Source: Antedon mediterranea (lineage: Eukaryota; Echinodermata; Crinoidea; Comatulida; Antedonidae). Taken from it: DNA of 64,000 nucleotides. The translations under genes were made by a program, and so were the position numbers. The notes under the pieces are model-generated. The model did not search any database and was not told the DNA's origin. It was given only the letters and a program-made list of their open reading frames with translations. The stretch covers positions 15,747,201-15,811,200 of the forward strand of contig NC_092670.1 in NCBI RefSeq assembly GCF_964355755.1, in the 5' to 3' direction. This document shows, piece by piece, positions 39,526 to 51,944 of this stretch (positions within the stretch are counted from its first letter, which is position 1; every line of letters begins with the position of its first letter).

Positions 39526-40661
39526 TGATAAAGAATAGGATAAACTTAACAATATACAACAAATAACATTAATGTACGATCCCGTTTAACACTGTTCTCA
39601 ACTATAGTCATTTTGGTATACTTGAGCACGGTGATAAAGAATAGGATAAACTTAACAATATACAACAACAATGTACGATCCCGTTTAACACTGTTCTCAA
39701 CTATAGTCATTTTGGTATACTTGAGCACAGTGATAGAATAGGATAAACTTAACAATATACAACAAAAAACATTAATGTACGATCCAGTTTAACACTGTTC
39801 TCAACTATAGTCATTTTGGTATACTTGAGAACAGTTATAAAGAATAGGATAAACTTAACAATATACAACAAAAAAAATTAATGTACGATCCCGTTTAACA
39901 CTGTTCTCAACTATAGTCATTTTGGTATACTTGAGCACAGTGATAAAGAATAGGATAAACTTAGCAATATACAACAAAAAACATTAATGTACGATCCAGT
40001 TTAACACTGTTCTCAACTATAGTCATTTTGGTATACTTGAGAACAGTGATAAAGAATAGGATAAACTTAACAATATACTACAAAAAACATTAATGTACGA
40101 TCCCGTTTAACACTGTTCTCAACTATAGTCATTTGGTATACTTGAGCACAGTGATAAAGAATAGGATAAACTTAATAATATACAACAAATAACATTAATG
40201 TACGATCCAGTTTACCACTGTTCTCAACTATAGTCATTTTGGTATACTTGAGCACAGTGATAAAGAATAGGATAAACTTAAAAATATACAACAAAAAACA
40301 TTAATGTACGATCCAGTTTAACACTGTTCTCAACTATAGTTATTTTGGTATACTTGAGAACAGTGATAAAGAATAGGATAAACTTAATAATATACAACAA
40401 ATAACATTAATGTACGATCCAGTTTACCACTGTTCTCAACTATAGTCATTTTGGTATACTTGAGCACAGTGATAAAGAATAGGATAAACTTAATAATATA
40501 CAACAAATAACATTAATGTACGATCCCGTTTACCACTGTTCTCAACTATAGTCATTTTGGTATACTTGAGCACAATATACAACAAATAACATTAATGTAC
40601 ACCATTCTGTTTAACACTGTTCTCAACTATAGTCATGTTCATATACTTGAGCACAGTGATA
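39526..40661 (+). repeat. satellite A1, 106-bp units, forward
   Basis: About eleven tandem units of 106 bp. Each has the arms ACTGTTCTCAA and TTGAGCACAGT (or TTGAGAACAGT) about 20 nt apart, so a unit can fold on itself. Confidence 0.9.
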
Positions 40662-41570
40662 ATATGAAAAACATAATAACACTATAATATTTGTAGATGA
40701 ATGACGCGGACACGTACATATGTTCATAAGTAATTGATATAAATTGACTTTTATAAGTGGAATTAACACAAATGATTGTAGATAAATATGACGTGAATTG
40801 CACGTACATAATGTTGATGAGTAGGCCTATATTGATATAATTGACTTCGAAAAGTGAAATAACACTGATTTGTAGATGAATATGACGTGGACAAGTACAT
40901 TTATTGATGAGTATATTGATAAATCGACTTTTAAAAGTGAAATAACACTAATATTTATAGATGAATATGACGTGGACACGTACATATGTTGATGAGTATA
41001 TTGATATAAATCGACTTTTAAAAGAGGAATTAACACTATTGATTGTTGACGTGAATTGCACGTACATAATGTTGATGAGTGTATTGATATAAATCGACTA
41101 AACGTTAAATAACACTATCTTGTACAAGTACCCTCACTTGCACTGATGAAGGGCTAGTGTTGCCCGAAAACTCTGCTAACTTTTCTGGCTGTTTTACTTT
41201 ATCGTTTTGATTTAGCTTTTCGCTTCTTTTTTTGTATCTCCATTGAGACCACAGCATTATTATTATTTCAGTATTTTGCCTTTGGATTTACTAATATTAA
41301 AAGTGAAATAACACTAATGACTGTAGATGATATGACATTTATGTTGATGATATAGTTTTGTATATATAATATGCACACGTACATACGTTGATAGGTATTG
41401 ATATAAATAGATTTTTAAAAGTACGGTAATAGACACTTTATTTGTAGATGAATACGACATGGACAAGTTGCAATAAATTCTATCGTTATATCGTATGTTG
41501 ATGAGTATTGATATAAATCGACTTTTTTAAAGTGGAATAACACTAAAATGTATAGATGGATATGGCCTCA
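40662..41570 (+). repeat. satellite B, ~95-bp units, with an internal dispersed repeat
   Basis: Units carry AAGTGAAATAACACTA, TAGATGAATATGACGTGGAC, CGTACATATGTTGATGAGTA and ATATAAATCGACTTTTAAAA. A dispersed repeat with GGGCTAGTGTTGCCCGAAAA is embedded at about 41135-41295. Confidence 0.8.
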
Positions 41571-41984
41571 ACAAGTATTGTATTAAGCGGTACTGTATAT
41601 TGATAGACTTCATACCTGTAATGTCAATGAAATCTGGCAACAAGAATTGTGTTTGATCCTCCTAATAGTATTCTAATAATCTTGGTTTGTAAAGGAGGCA
41701 TGAAAAATCTAAACGCATAGCCAGGGGAGGGGTTGGAGTTTCGAACAAACTTCCCTGTGCCCGTCCTACGGTTTTTGTGAACTTTTTAGTAGCGTGCAAA
41801 CGCGACTCTACAGCTCACTATGTCGATCGGTCGGTCGGTAAACACCAACTCAAATTTGAGCACGCGACTGCAGCCATGTATAGGCCTATGGCCTGTTTAT
41901 ACTAGAAATCAGCAGTGAAAGTATATGTAAATAATATGTGTTAATATAGAATTAGTTTTTTTATTTTTTAATTTAATAAATAGT
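41571..41984. other. E1-private stretch
   Basis: Sequence present in E1 but not between the B-type and A-type arrays of E2, where they join directly near 47147. It is either an insertion in E1 or a deletion in E2. No coding frame seen. Confidence 0.55.
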
Positions 41985-42725
41985 ATTAAAGTTGATCTTA
42001 TTCTTTATCTGTGATTAATTATACTCAAATGACTATAGTTTAAAACAGTATTAAACGGCATCTTATATTAATGTTATTTGCTGTTTATTCGAAGTTTATC
42101 CTATTCTTTATCACTGTTCTCAAGTATACCAAAATGACTATAGTTGAGAACAGTGTTAAACTGGATCGTACATTAATGTTTTTTGTTGTATATTGTTAAG
42201 TTTATCCTATTCTTTGTCACTGTTCTCAAGTATACCAAAATGACTATAGTTGAGAACAGTGTTAAACTGGATCGTACATTAATGTTTTTTGTTGTATATT
42301 TTTAAGTTTATCCTATTCTTTATCACTGTGCTCAAGTATACCAAAATGACTATAGTTGAGAACAGTGTTAAACTGGATCGTACATTAATGTTTTTTGTTG
42401 TATATTTTTAAGTTTATCCTATTCTTTATCACTGTTCTCAAGTATACCAAAATGACTATAGTTGAGAACAGTGGTAAACTGGATCGTACATTAATGTTAT
42501 TTGTTGTATATTATTAAGTTTATCCTATTCTTTATCACTGTGCTCAAGTATACCAAAATGACTATAGTTGAGAACAGTGTTAAACGGGATCGTACATTAA
42601 TGTTATTTGTTGTATATTGTTAAGTTTATCCTATTCTTTATCACTGTGCTCAAGTATACCAAAATGACTATAGTTGAGAACAGTGTTAAACGGGATCATA
42701 CATTAATGCTATTTGTTGTATATTA

Positions 42726-42874
42726 TAGGGGGTTACCCCGGTGAACTGGTTCACACAATAGCCCATGTATCAGGGGGATTACCACCTATCTGATAGGACA
42801 GTGATTAATTCACTATTGGTAATCCTTGGCCACATTGCCAAAAGACATAAAATAAAATATAATAAATAAAATAA
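42726..42874. mobile_element. short inserted element in satellite A2, copy 1
   Basis: 149 bp beginning TAGGGGGTTACCCCGGTGAA and ending in an (AAATA)n-type tail, flanked by TATTA-like duplications of satellite sequence. An A-rich tail suggests a SINE. Confidence 0.6.
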
Positions 42875-42984
42875 ATTATTAAGTTTATCCTATTCTTTAT
42901 CACTGTGCTCAAGTATACCAAAATTACTATAGTCGAGAACAGTGTTAAACAGGATCATACATTAATGCTATTTGTTGTATATTA

Positions 42985-43133
42985 TAGGGGGTTACCCCGG
43001 TGAACTGGTTCACACAATAGCCCATGTATCAGGGGGATTACCACCTATCTGATAGGACAGTGATTAATTCACTATTGGTAATCCTTGGCCACATTGCCAA
43101 AAGACATAAAATAAAATATAATAAATAAAATAA
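42985..43133. mobile_element. short inserted element in satellite A2, copy 2
   Basis: Same sequence and same insertion point in the repeat unit as copy 1, offset 259 bp, which equals one 106-bp unit plus the insertion and its duplication. Confidence 0.65.
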
Positions 43134-44776
43134 ATTATTAAGTTTATCCTATTCTTTATCACTGTGCTCAAGTATACCAAAATTACTATAGTCGAGAACA
43201 GTGTTAAACAGGATCATACATTAATGTTATTTGTTGTATATTGTTAAGTTTATCCTATTCTTTATCACTGTGCTCAAGTATACCAAAATGACTATAGTCG
43301 AGAACAGTGTTAAACGGGATCATACATTAATGTTATTTGTTGTATATTATTAAGTTTATCCTATTCTTTATCACTGTGCTTAACTAAAGCAAAATGACTA
43401 TAGTTGAGAACAGTGTAAACTGGATCGTACATTAATGTTATTTGTTGTATATTATTAAGTTTATCCTATTCTTTATCACTGTGCTCAAGTATACCAAAAT
43501 GACTATAGTCGAGAACAGTGTTAAACGGGATCGTACATTAATGCTATTTGTTGTATATTATTAAGTTTATCCTATTCTTTATCACTGTGCTCAAGTATAC
43601 CAAAATGACTATAGTCGAGAACAGTGTTAAACGGGATCATACCGTAATGCTATTTGTTGTATATTATTAAGTTTATCCTATTCTTTATCACTGTGCTTAA
43701 GTATACCAAAATGACTATAGTTGAGAACAGTGTTAAACTGGATCGTACATTAATGTTATTTGTTGTATATTATTAAGTTTATCCTATTCTTTATCACTGT
43801 GCTCAAGTATACCAAAATGACTATAGTCGAGAACAGTGTTAAACGGGATCGTACATTAATGCTATTTGTTGTATATTATTAAGTTTATCCTATTCTTTAT
43901 CACTGTGCTCAAGTATACCAAAATGACTATAGTCGAGAACAGTGTTAAACGGGATCATACCTTAATGCTATTTGTTGTATATTATTAAGTTTATCCTATT
44001 CTTTATCACTGTGCTTAAGTATACCAAAATGACTATAGTTGAGAACAGTGTTAAACTGGATCGTACATTAATGTTATTTGTTGTATATTATTAAGTTTAT
44101 CCTATTCTTTATCACTGTGCTCAAGTATACCAAAATGACTATAGTTGAGAACAGTGTTAAACTGGATCGTACATTAATGCTATTTGTTGTATATAAATTA
44201 TTAAGTTTATCCTATTCTTTATCACTGTGCTCAAGTATACCAAAATGACTATAGTTGAGAACAGTGTTAAACGGGATCGTACATTAATGTTATATGTTGT
44301 ATATTGTTAAGTTTATCCTATTCTTTATCACTGTGCTCAAGTATACCAAAATGACTATAGTTGAGAACAGTGTTAAACTACATCGTACATTAATGTTTAT
44401 TCTATATCCTTTGCTTTACTGTGCTTTGATTTGATAAGCAAGTTTGGTTGCCCCGCCCCCATATGCTGCCTACTAAATTAGGATTCCCTAGCTTTTCTAT
44501 AAAAATTGAAGTACCCACAATGCACGTTATACGGAAGTCATAGTCTTGTAAAATACAGACACAATAGTTTTTATCGTATTGTTTTCATTTAAATATCACT
44601 AAGATTGTCTTAAACTACAAACAACTAAAATTAGTGAAGGTATGCAAGTGTTTCTAAATATTTATTACTGGTAGTATTAATACAATTTGGATTATATCAT
44701 TTTCCAGAAAGGTAGAAAAAAACATAAAATAGTTGAGAATTCTCAACTAGCCAGGATGGTATAGGAAATATAGCTC

Positions 44777-44783
44777 CAATCGA
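44777..44783. repeat. CAATCGA at the palindrome centre
   Basis: Seven bases separate the inverted ends of E1 (..TATAGCTC) and E2 (GAGCTATA..). Same orientation as both outer copies. Confidence 0.75.
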
Positions 44784-45151
44784 GAGCTATATTTCCTATA
44801 CCATCCTGGCTAGTTGAGAATTCTCAACTATTTTATGTTTTTTTCTACCTTTCTGGAAAATGATATAATCCAAATTGTATTAATACTACCAGTAGTAAAC
44901 ATTTAGAAACACTTGCATACGTTCACTAATTTTAGTTGTTTGTAGTTTAAGACAATCTTAGTGATATTTAAATGAAAACAATACCATAAAAACTATTGTG
45001 TCTGTATTTTACAAGACTATGACTTCCGTATAACGTGCATTGTGGGTACTTCAATTTTTATAGAAAAGCTAGGGAATCCTAATTTAGTAGGTAGCATATG
45101 GGGGCGGGGCAACCAAACTTGCTTATCAAATCAAAGCACAGTAAAGCAAAG

Positions 45152-47146
45152 GATAAAATTAATGTACGATCCAGTTTAACACTGTTCTCAACTATAGTCA
45201 TTTTAGTATACTTGAGCACAGTGATAAAGAATAGGATAAACTTAACAATATACAACAAATAGCATTAATGTACGATCCAGTTTAACACTGTTCTCAACTA
45301 TAGACATTTTGGTATACTTGAGCACAGTGATAAAGAATAGGATAAACTTAACAATATACAACAAAAAACATTAATGTACGATCCAGTTTAACACTGTTCT
45401 CAACTATAGTCATTTTGGTATACTTGAGAACAGTGATAAAGAATAGGATAAACTTAACAATATACAACAAATAACATTAATGTATGATCCCGTTTAACAC
45501 TATTCTCAACTATAGTCATTTTGGTATACTTGAGCACAGTGATAAAGAATAGGATAAACTTAACAATATACAACAAAACATTAATGTACGATGTAGTTTA
45601 ACACTGTTCTCAACTATAGTCATTTTGGTATACTTGAGCACAGTGATAAAGAATAGGATAAACTTAATAATATACAACAAATAGCATTAAGGTATGATCC
45701 CATTTAACACTGTTCTCGACTATAGTCATGTTGGTATACTTGAGCACAGTGATAAAGAATAGGATAAACTTAATAATATACAACAAATAACATTAATGTA
45801 CGATCCCGTTTAACACTGTTCTCAACTATAGTCATTTTGGTATACTTGAGCACAGTGATAAAGAATAGGATAAACTTAATAATATACAACAAATAGCATT
45901 AATGTACGATCCCGTTTAACACTGTTCTCAACTATAGTCATTTTGGTATACTTGAGCACAGTGATAAAGAATAGGATAAACTTAATAATATACAACAAAT
46001 ATCATTAATGTACGATCCCGTTTAACACTGTTCTCGACTATAGTCATTTTGGTATACTTGAGCACAGTGATAAAGAATAGGATAAACTTAATAATATACA
46101 ACAAATATCATTAATGTACGATCCCGTTTAACACTGTTCTCGACTATAGTCATTTTGGTATACTTGAGCACAGTGATAAAGAATAGGATAAACTTAATAA
46201 TATACAACAAATAAAATTAATGTATGATCCCGTTTAACACTGTTCTCAACTATAGTCATTTTGGTATACTTGAGCACAGTGATAAAGAATAGGATAAACT
46301 TAACAATATACAACAAAAAACATTAATGTACGATCCAGTTTAACACTGTTCTCAACTATAGTCATTTTGGTATACTTGAGAACAGTGATAAAGAATAGGA
46401 TAAACTTAAACATATACAACAAATAACATTAATGTATGATCCCGTTTAACACTATTCTCAACTATAGTCATTTTGGTATACTTGAGCACAGTGATAAAGA
46501 ATAGGATAAACTTAACAATATACAACAAAACATTAATGTACGATGTAGTTTAACACTGTTCTCAACTATAGTCATTTTGGTATACTTGAGCACAGTGATA
46601 AAGAATAGGATAAACTTAATAATATACAACAAATAGCATTAATGTACGATCCCGTTTAACACTGTTCTCAACTATAGTCATTTTGGTATACTTGAGCACA
46701 GTGATAAAGAATAGGATAAACTTAATCATATACAACAAATAACATTAATGTACGATCCAGTTTAACACTGTTCTCGACTATAGTCATTTTGGTATAATTG
46801 AGCACAGTGATAAAGAATAGGATAAACTTAACAATATACAACAAATAACATTAATGTACGATCCCGTTTAACACTGTTCTCGACTATAGTCATTTTGGTA
46901 TACTTGAGCACAGTGATAAAGAATAGGATAAACTTAACAATATACAACAAATAACATTAATGTACGATCCAGTTTAACCCTGTTCTAAACTATAGTCATT
47001 TTGGTATACTTGAGCACAGTGATAAAGAATAGGATAAACTTAACAATATACAACAAATAACATTAATGTATGATCCCGTTTAACACTGTTCTAACTATAG
47101 TCATTTTGGTATACTTGAGCACAGTGATAAAGAATAGGATAAACTT
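45152..47146 (+). repeat. satellite A3, 106-bp units, forward
   Basis: About nineteen units, the mirror partner of A2 across the centre. Units alternate between CCAGTTTAACAC and CCCGTTTAACAC variants. Confidence 0.9.
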
Positions 47147-48819
47147 ATTGCAACTTGTCCATGTCGTATTCATCTACAAATAAAGTGTCTATTACCGTAC
47201 TTTTAAAAATCTATTTATATCAATACCTATCAACGTATGTACGTGTGCATATTATATTATACAAAAATATATACATCAACATAAATGTCATATCATCTAC
47301 AGTCATTAGTGTTATTTCACCTTTAATATTAGTAAATCCAAAGGCAAAATACTTAAATAATAACAATGCTGTGGTCTCAATGGAGATACAAAAAAAGAAG
47401 CGAAAAGCTAAATCAAAACGAAATGTGCTAATGCGTATAGATATGCTGAGCGGTTTCCGAGAAATATGAGTACGCATAATATGGCCTTACGGAAAAGTAA
47501 TACATACCAGGTCCCCAAAAATAAGACAAATAGATATGGAAACAGTGCAATCCCGTTTCTCACTCGCTGCCTCAACAGTATTGATTAGATAATAAAAGAA
47601 AATAAATGTATAATGTTACCAGATATTAATTAATTTGACATATAGGCCTAGTAGAAATTTCTTGAATTTGACTCAATTTATTCTTAATTCTCATTTAATT
47701 TTGTATTTAATGTTTTTGTAAATGTATAATTGTAATTATTTAATTGTCTGAAGTCGACTTTAATTAAGAAACCAATGTAAATACTGCAACTTAAATTTAA
47801 GATAATATTTTTATACTGTAATTAAGTAATAATGTATATACTATATCCTTGCAATAAGACTATATTTTTTTAACTTTATGTTTACATTTACATATATTTT
47901 GTAATTGCGATAATTTTGTTTAGGCCTAAGGATGACTATTACTTTACTTGTCTTTTGAATGTATATTGTCCCTTACCATGCAATTCAGCAGATTTGCTGC
48001 CAATTGGTTTGTTTTTAATAAAGAAAGAAAGAAAGAAAGATAAAGTAAAACAGACAGAAAAGTTAGCAGAGTTTTCGGGCAACACTAGCCCTTCATCAGT
48101 GCAAGTGAGGGTACCTGTACAAGATAGTGTTATTTAACGTTTAGTCGATTTATATCAATACACTCATCAACATATGTACATGTAATTCACGTCTACAATC
48201 AATAGTGTTAATTCCACTTTTAAAAGTCGATTTATATCAATATACTCATCAACATATGTACGTGTCCACGTCATATTCATCTATAAATATTAGTGTTATT
48301 TCACTTTTAAAAGTCGATTTATCAATATACTCATCAATAAATGTACTTGTCCACGTCATATTCATTTACAAATCAGTGTTATTTCACTTTTCGAAGTCAA
48401 TTATATCAATATAGGCCTACTCATCAACATATGTACGTGCAATTCACGTCATATTCATATATGATCAATAGTGTACAACTAATAGTGTTATTTCACTTTT
48501 AAAAGTCGATTTGTATCAATATACTCATCAACATTATGTTCCGTACGTGTCCACGTCATATTCATCTACAAATATTAGTGTTATTTCACTTTTAAAAGTC
48601 GATTTATATCAATATACTCATCAACATATGTAAATCGTGTCCAAGTCATATTCATCTACAAATATTAGTGTTAATTTGACTTTTAAAAGTCGATTTATAT
48701 CAATATACTAATCAATATATGTACGTGTCCACGTCATATTCATTTACAAATATTAGTGTTATTTCACTTTTCAAAGTCGATTTATATAAATATACTACTC
48801 ATCAACATAATGTACGTGC
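47147..48819 (-). repeat. satellite B' in E2
   Basis: Mirror of B, split by an insertion at about 47422-48037 that ends in AATAAAGAAAGAAAGAAAG, the 3' tail of a retroposon-like sequence without a clear target duplication. It resumes after the LINE at 49998-50140. Confidence 0.75.
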
Positions 48820-48835
48820 AATTCACGTCATATTT

Positions 48836-49997
48836 TTTTTTTTTCTCTTTTGTGGCGCAAACACCACTTTTATTCACATTCATATTATCTCATATTACAT
48901 AAAATCGTATTATTTAACTTGTAAATGTCGTTACAGTTCATAAGTAACATTTTTACATATATGAATTCTGTATTACTCCTTTTTTCATTAATTTTCTTAT
49001 ATTTTGTTATACACTTGACAGGATCATCATTATCATCTATCCCGTTTTAAAATAGTTCACACATTTTCATTTGTTTGTTTTCATTTTACAACCCGGATTA
49101 TACAATATATTTATATACATGATAAAAAAAAAAACAATAATAGCTCAGTACCACCAGTAACCCGTATCACTGTAATTCTTTTTCAGTTAATCGTATCAAA
49201 TTAGAAATTATATTATCATAATCTTATTTCTTAAAGCTACCCATTTTTCTATACTTGTTTCTTTATTGTTATATGTTTCACATTCAATGTTATATAACAT
49301 ATTGCTTTTAAATGAATTCCATAAAGATTTACCCACTGGCTTATTTAGTGCAGATAACATTTTTATTCTATAAATAGTAAATGCTGCGAAAGTGTAAATA
49401 TAATCTATTAGCTTATCTCCCGTTCCTAGTATTAATTGTTTAAATGATATATTATTGTGATTTAAACTTACAAAGATACTAAGCATTTTCCTCCAATATT
49501 TCTGAATAAATCTACAACTAAAAAACAAATGATTTTCGTTTTCAATTTCTCCACATTTATCACACGTTTGTGTTTCCTTAACTTTCCACTGATACAGCCG
49601 TTTGTTGGTAGGCAGTATTCATCTTATAATTGAATTGTGCTAGTTTCTTATCTTTCATTTTACATACTTTCCGTAACCAAGAAGTTTTCCAATCAATGTT
49701 GTTATCATTGAAGTACTCTTCCCATTTTAGTTGTGACATTGGAATAATGAAATATTCTTTCACAAACCATGAGTGTATTAGTTTGGTAGTATTAATCTCA
49801 TACTTGGTCCCAACTAATTCATCATTATCATCACAATTGAAAATATCTACCTCCTTAATAATACGTTTCCATTGAATTGGTATTGCCTTAATAATGCACA
49901 AATACTCATTTAACCAGTTTGTTTTACATTGTAGTTTCACCAGTATTTCGTTTGATGTTAAAAAAGTGTTCTTATTAACAATGTCTTTAATACTGAT
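48836..49997 (-). pseudogene. 5'-truncated LINE, C-terminal reverse-transcriptase region
   Basis: A direct repeat of about 16 bp (AATTCACGTCATATTT, 48820-48835 and 49998-50013) borders it, and a T-run at the left is the minus-strand poly(A). Two frames (49578-49940 and 49208-49528) encode WKTSWLRKVCKMKDKKLAQF and then CDKCGEIENENHLFFSC, the zf-RVT-like end of many LINE ORF2 proteins. A one-base shift near 49605 separates them, so it is dead. Confidence 0.8.
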
Positions 49998-50140
49998 AAT
50001 TCACGTCATATTTATCTACAATCATTTGTGTTAATTCCACTTTTAAAAGTCAATTTATATCAATTACTTATGAACATATGTACGTGTCCGCGTCATTCAT
50101 CTACAAATATTATAGTGTTATTATGTTTTTCATATTATCA

Positions 50141-51481
50141 CTGTGCTCAAGTATATGAAAATGACTATAGTTGAGAACAGTGTTAAACAGGATCGTGTAC
50201 ATTAATGTTATTTGTTGTATATTGTGCTCAAGTATACCAAAATGACTATAGTTGAGAACAGTGTTAAACAGGATCGTACATTAATGTTTTTTGTTGTATA
50301 TTGTTAAGTTTATCCTATTCTTTATCACTGTTCTCAAGTATACCAAAATGACTATAGTTGAGAACAGTGTTAAACGGGATCGTACATTAATGTTATTTGT
50401 TGTATATTATTAAGTTTATCCTATTCTTTATCACTGTGCTCAAGTATACCAAAATGACTATAGTTGAGAACAGTGGTAAACGGGATCGTACATTAATGTT
50501 TTTGTTGTATATTATTAAGTTTATCCTATTCTTTATCACTGTGCTCAAGTATACCAAAATGACTATAGTTGAGAACAGTGGTAAACTGGATCGTACATTA
50601 ATGTTATTTGTTGTATATTATTAAGTGTATCCTATTCTTTTTCACTGTGCTCAAGTATACCAAAATGACTATAGTTGAGAACAGTGTTAAACAGGATCGT
50701 ACATTAATGTTTTTTGTTGTATATTGTTAAGTTTATCCTATTCTTTATCACTGTTCTCAAGTATACCAAAATGACTATAGTTGAGAACAGTGTTAAACTG
50801 GATCGTACATTAATGTTTTTTGTTGTATATTTTTAAGTTTATCCTATTCTTTATCACTGTGCTCAAGTATATACCAAAATGACTATAGTCGAGAACAGTG
50901 TTAAACGGGATCATACATTAATGTTATTTGTTGTATATTGTTAAGTTTATCCTATTCTTTATCACTGTGCTCAAGTATACCAAAATTACTAAAGTCGAGA
51001 ACAGTGTTAAACGGGATCATACATTAATGTTATTTGTTGTATATTGTTAAGTTTATCCTATTCTTTATCACTGTGCTCAAGTATACCAAAATGACTATAG
51101 TTGAGAACAGTGTTAAACAGGATCGTACATTGATGTTATTTGTTGTATATTGTTAAGTTTATCCTATTCTTTATCACTGTGCTCAAGTATACCAAAATGA
51201 CTAAAGTTGAGAACAGTGTTAAACGGGATCATATACATTAATGTTATTTGTTGTATATTGTTAAGTTTATCCTATTCTTTATCACTGTGCTCAAGTATAC
51301 CAAAATGACTATAGTTGAGAACAGTGTTAAACGGAATCATACATTAATGTTATTTGTTGTATATTGTTAAGTTTATCCTATTCTTTATCACTGTTCTCAA
51401 GTATACCAAAATGACTATAGTTGAGAACAGTGTTAAACTACATCGTACATTAATGTTATTTGTTGTATAGGCCCTATTGTT
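50141..51481 (-). repeat. satellite A4, 106-bp units, reverse
   Basis: About twelve units, mirror partner of A1. It ends near GTATAGGCCCTATTGTTAAG. Confidence 0.9.
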
Positions 51482-51830
51482 AAGTGTATTCTTTATTCTT
51501 ATTAATTGTACTAAATTATTAAAAGATTTAACAGTAGTAAGCATAACATTTCCCCACTCCTACATTAGCATGGTAGGGCATTGTAATGGTCGCAGGTGGC
51601 TCAACTTTATTACTGCAATGGGATGGACATGGTCCTACTACCACCTTACCATCCAATAGGATTCCAGTAAATTTCCTTTACTACCAATCATAATTCAGTA
51701 ATTAAATGACCCCTTAAGTTAACAAGGAAATCAGCCTATCCCATTATACCGGTAGGCTTCGTCGTACAGGCGTACTGCGGTAATAGTTGAGAATTCTCAA
51801 CTAGCCAATTTGGTATATTTTATATACCTG

Positions 51831-51837
51831 CAATCGA
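51831..51837. repeat. CAATCGA, right target-site copy of E2
   Basis: Directly follows the terminal ..ATATACCTG; same orientation as the other two copies. Confidence 0.75.
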
Positions 51838-51944
51838 GGTATATTCAGAGCATCATTCTGACGACTGGAGCATTCTCTTCCTCTCCACGGAGCGCCATTT
51901 ATGCCTTTATTAACTTCAATAATAGAAATAGTACTACGGTAACT

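Larger units (their letters stand above)
41985..44395 (-). repeat. satellite A2, 106-bp units, reverse
   Basis: About twenty units in the orientation opposite to A1, the first ones degenerate. Two units carry an identical inserted element (42726 and 42985). Confidence 0.9.
39260..44776 (+). mobile_element. large non-autonomous TIR element E1 (foldback-like)
   Basis: 5.5 kb. The left end reads CAGGTATATAAAATATACC and the right end, inverted, GAGCTATATTTCCTATACC. Both continue into GGCTAGTTGAGAATTCTCAA, giving terminal inverted repeats of about 49 bp with about 40 matches. Inside, in order: unique T (39309-39525), 106-bp satellite A1, about 95-bp satellite B, a private stretch, A2 in opposite orientation to A1, and unique S (44396-44727). 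CAATCGA borders both sides. No transposase frame is visible, so it would be mobilised in trans. Satellites inside inverted arms recall foldback elements such as FB, Galileo and sea-urchin TU; the superfamily is undetermined. Confidence 0.75.
44784..51830 (-). mobile_element. second copy E2 of the large TIR element, inverted
   Basis: 7.0 kb, a near-mirror of E1: S' (44833-45151), A3, B', A4 and T' (51482-51781). Segment 48205-48414 and the reverse complement of 40827-41036 give the same 69 residues in translation, showing how close the arms are. It is longer than E1 mainly because of a LINE insertion (48836-49997) and a roughly 615-bp insertion (47422-48037). It ends ATATACCTG before CAATCGA. 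Confidence 0.75.

Noticed and set aside
40827-41036. 69-residue protein repeated identically at 48205-48414
   Set aside because: Identity comes from the two arms of the palindrome; the sequence is satellite B with no coding features.
39526-51481. CRISPR-like array from regular repeats with spacers
   Set aside because: Whole 106-bp units are near-identical, with no variable spacers, and the genome is clearly animal.
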